Below, one piece after another: positions 5,814 through 7,691 of a stretch of DNA of 7,691 nucleotides. The notes below the pieces were generated by a model. That model ran no database searches. It saw nothing but the letters and a program-made list of their open reading frames with translations, and was not told the DNA's origin. The stretch lies in contig JAKAAE010000070.1 of NCBI GenBank assembly GCA_021797225.1, forward strand, positions 1 through 7,691, read 5' to 3'. The position numbers and the translations under genes are program-made. Source of the stretch: Thermoplasmata archaeon (GTDB taxonomy: Archaea; Thermoplasmatota; Thermoplasmata; Thermoplasmatales; Thermoplasmataceae). Every line of letters starts with the position of its first letter. Position 1 is the first letter of the stretch.

Positions 5814-7354
5814 TTAACCTGGGAAGATACACAGTAATATTTGTGGATATTATGGCCATTATATCCGTTATCTTCATTTTTATCGGGATAATAGCATCAC
5901 TTTATGCTGCTTTAATACTCAGGCACGGCACATTCATGGAGTACTTCTTTACCCTCTGGTTCTGGATTGCCAGTGTATTTTTTGGCATTCAGAGCATAAC
6001 ATACTTTTTATCCTTCAGGAAGAGCGAAGATGTTTATAAGTCTACCATTGAATATGGGTATATTAACGGTCTGAAGGGCAGGGTAGCAGTGCTTGTGCCT
6101 ATTTTCAATGAAAACCCTGAAATGGTAAAAACAAATCTAATAGCCATCTCGTCAAACGTGGGAGGAAATGCGGATGTATATGTTCTGGACGACTCCAATA
6201 CAGGAGATACAGGCTATATAGTCGAACTGAGCCAGAGGCTCGGAATGAAATATGTGCACAGGGATAACAGAAGAGGATATAAAGCAGGTGCCCTTAATGA
6301 CGTTCTTAAGAATTTAAAAGAGGAGTACGCCTGTGTTCTGGATATAGACCAGATGCCGGCTCCAGATTTTTTGAGAGAAACCACTGCCCTTCTTGATAGA
6401 AACCCGAAAATCGGTTTCGTACAGGTGCCACAGGTTTACTCAAATTCCGATTCCAGTGTTCTGGCCGAGATTGCCCAGTCACAGCAGTTTATTTTCTATG
6501 AGATACTCACTGAGGGGAAGAGTGTCACCGGAACACTGTTCTCATGTGGAACCAACGTGGTTTACCGCATGGAAGCGTTAAGATCTGTCAACTTTTTCGA
6601 TGAAAGCAGCATAGTTGAGGATATTGCCACAACTGTGAATTTGGCATTAAATGGATGGCTGGGAATGTACTTCAATAAAAAACTGGTTTATGGGCGGGCT
6701 CCCGTAACGATGCAGGGATATGTAAACCAGCAATGGAGGTGGATGTCCGGTTCTCTGAAACTTATGCCTAAAATACTGAAAAAAATCATTATGAGCAAAA
6801 AATTCCCGTGGCGCCAGAAGCTCGACTGGTTTGCTACCACCACATGGTATACATTCGGATGGTTCTATCTTATATTCCTCATTTCGCCTATACTGGATAT
6901 GCTGGGAATCAGGGTGCTGACCATAAATAATATTCTGTATTTCTTTGCATGGCTTCCATATACTATTTTAGTAATGACCACCTTTATACTTTCTCATACA
7001 GAAAAGGGAGCCCCATTGCGTTTTGTCTTTTTTAATATGGCCGCCAATGTGCTCATATTCCCACTGAGCATCTATGCATCCATAGGTGTGTTATTGGGGA
7101 AGAAAAGGCCATTTACCACTGCAAGGACGGGTGGAAACCTACCCTGGATCCATTTCTGGCCGCAGATTACTATAATGCTGTTACTCCTGGTCGCGTCTAT
7201 TTATCTTGCACTGCAGCACACTGTATATGGGTATATATCAGCATTCTGGGGTTTCTTCCAGCTTATGTTGCTTCTACCAATATTCTGGCTCAACAGGCCT
7301 CCAAAAGAGTCATCAATGGATACCCCCGCCTTCAAAAGCTATGAAAATCCATAA
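5810..7354 (+). CDS. Membrane family 2 glycosyltransferase, cellulose-synthase-like processive polysaccharide synthase
   Basis: A 514-residue membrane protein that should build and export a polysaccharide chain from nucleotide sugars. Two N-terminal helices (~8-37, ~45-68) precede a cytosolic GT-A domain (~90-312), and about five helices follow (~341-362, 373-394, 405-429, 452-470, 474-494). The domain begins AVLVPIFNE (93-101). Catalytic motifs of the processive group are complete: DD at 127-128, DID at 178-180, VED at 269-271 (the TED position) and QQWRW at 307-311. PFTTARTGG (434-442), before the last helices, resembles the gating-loop FxVTxK region of BcsA-like enzymes. It is much shorter than BcsA and has no PilZ domain. 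No BcsB-like partner is visible. The sugar cannot be deduced; a glucan, poly-GlcNAc or other glycocalyx polymer are all possible. The GTG start shares GTGA with the end of the KaiC-like gene, implying a two-gene unit and tightly matched expression. Confidence 0.93.
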   Translation: MINLGRYTVIFVDIMAIISVIFIFIGIIASLYAALILRHGTFMEYFFTLWFWIASVFFGIQSITYFLSFRKSEDVYKSTIEYGYINGLKGRVAVLVPIFNENPEMVKTNLIAISSNVGGNADVYVLDDSNTGDTGYIVELSQRLGMKYVHRDNRRGYKAGALNDVLKNLKEEYACVLDIDQMPAPDFLRETTALLDRNPKIGFVQVPQVYSNSDSSVLAEIAQSQQFIFYEILTEGKSVTGTLFSCGTNVVYRMEALRSVNFFDESSIVEDIATTVNLALNGWLGMYFNKKLVYGRAPVTMQGYVNQQWRWMSGSLKLMPKILKKIIMSKKFPWRQKLDWFATTTWYTFGWFYLIFLISPILDMLGIRVLTINNILYFFAWLPYTILVMTTFILSHTEKGAPLRFVFFNMAANVLIFPLSIYASIGVLLGKKRPFTTARTGGNLPWIHFWPQITIMLLLLVASIYLALQHTVYGYISAFWGFFQLMLLLPIFWLNRPPKESSMDTPAFKSYENP

Positions 7355-7361
7355 CAATATT

Positions 7362-7370
7362 TTTATATAT
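7362..7370 (+). promoter_or_regulatory. Possible TATA box for the gene at 7388
   Basis: TTTATATAT lies in the 33-base gap after the glycosyltransferase, its centre ~22 bases before the ATG at 7388 and ~37 before a second in-frame ATG at 7403. It suggests a separate promoter in addition to possible read-through from upstream. Confidence 0.4.
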
Positions 7371-7387
7371 TTGTTATATAGTATATC

Positions 7388-7691
7388 ATGGAATTTTTGG
7401 AGATGAACCTAAAGCTCACAAAATATTTTGAGCTGAAAATCGAACTTAATGCATTACCAATGGCAATCAGTGGTGGATTAGATTTAGAAGCTCCATGTTC
7501 AATAACCAGGGAAGAGGATGAACTTTTTATGACAATTTGCATTCCTAAAATTACCGGTTATGAAAAGTTTACTCCCTTCTTTCCTCTTTTAGGCGTTGAA
7601 GAACGCCATTTTTATTTTATGTCCAGGAAAAAGATAGTAAATGAAAATGTCGCCGATTTTATCCGAAAACTGGACAGTATAACTGGACTTG
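7388..7691 (+). CDS. Uncharacterised protein, N-terminal part, similar to the gene at 3633 (cut by window edge)
   Basis: Open for 101 codons from ATG at 7388 to the window end with no stop. I do not recognise a named family. It has no signal peptide or membrane helix in the part seen. A strand-rich N-terminus (LKLTKYFELKIEL) leads to FYFMSRK at 75-81 and a helix ending DFIRKL, which lines up with residues 78-103 of the 315-residue protein upstream. The alignment has the SR pair at 79-80 here and 82-83 there. Overall identity is low, so common ancestry is likely but not proven. A second in-frame ATG at codon 6 is an alternative start; the MNLK that follows it resembles MKLK in the relative. 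It follows the glycosyltransferase by 33 bases on the same strand, so it could belong to the same operon. Confidence 0.75.
   Translation, partial: MEFLEMNLKLTKYFELKIELNALPMAISGGLDLEAPCSITREEDELFMTICIPKITGYEKFTPFFPLLGVEERHFYFMSRKKIVNENVADFIRKLDSITGL

Noticed and set aside
6393..6581. 62-codon frame inside the glycosyltransferase
   Set aside because: Out-of-frame shadow of the catalytic domain, with no supporting signals.

Overview
The window looks like chromosomal DNA of an archaeon, most probably an acidophile of the Thermoplasmatales. The evidence is indirect: moderate to low GC, heavy use of ATA (Ile) and AGG/AGA (Arg) codons, TATA-like boxes about 23-27 bases upstream of start codons with almost no leader, a TTG and a GTG start, and a KaiC/RadA-type single-domain ATPase. 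No rRNA, tRNA, CRISPR array or mobile element was seen, and the species cannot be fixed from this sequence.

Left half (1-3497, all on the minus strand; read from 3497 downwards). A four-carbon sugar-acid kinase of the DUF1537 family is encoded as two separate genes. The N-terminal domain (3497-2964) and the C-terminal domain (2967-2560) overlap by ATGA, and the second gene has its own GAGG ribosome site. After 41 bases comes a PdxA-family NAD-dependent dehydrogenase (2518-1553) with all metal and substrate histidines present. After a further 148 bases comes a 14-helix MFS transporter that runs off the window at base 1 (1404-1). Kinase plus PdxA-like dehydrogenase is the known pairing for turning D-threonate, D-erythronate or a related acid into a 4-phosphate and then into dihydroxyacetone phosphate and CO2. 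The transporter may import the substrate or may be an unrelated drug exporter.

Right half (3633-7691, all on the plus strand). Four genes lie here. The first (3633-4580) is a 315-residue soluble protein of unknown family. The second (4716-5813) is a KaiC/RecA-superfamily ATPase whose N-terminal ~110 residues resemble a degenerate PD-(D/E)XK nuclease-fold domain. The third (5810-7354) is a membrane-embedded processive family 2 glycosyltransferase of the cellulose-synthase type, joined to the ATPase by a GTGA overlap. The fourth (7388 to the window end) is a partial gene whose N-terminal ~100 residues resemble those of the 315-residue protein. My reading is a polysaccharide-synthesis module in which a KaiC-like ATPase, and possibly the two flanking relatives, control a synthase that lacks the PilZ control domain of bacterial BcsA. 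The grouping is seen; the regulatory role is inference.

The two halves diverge from a 135-base AT-rich region (3498-3632) that carries TATA-like elements facing both ways. The most notable points are the cleanly split kinase, the overlapping KaiC-like/glycosyltransferase pair with its degenerate nuclease-like domain, and the weakly similar unknown proteins bracketing that pair.
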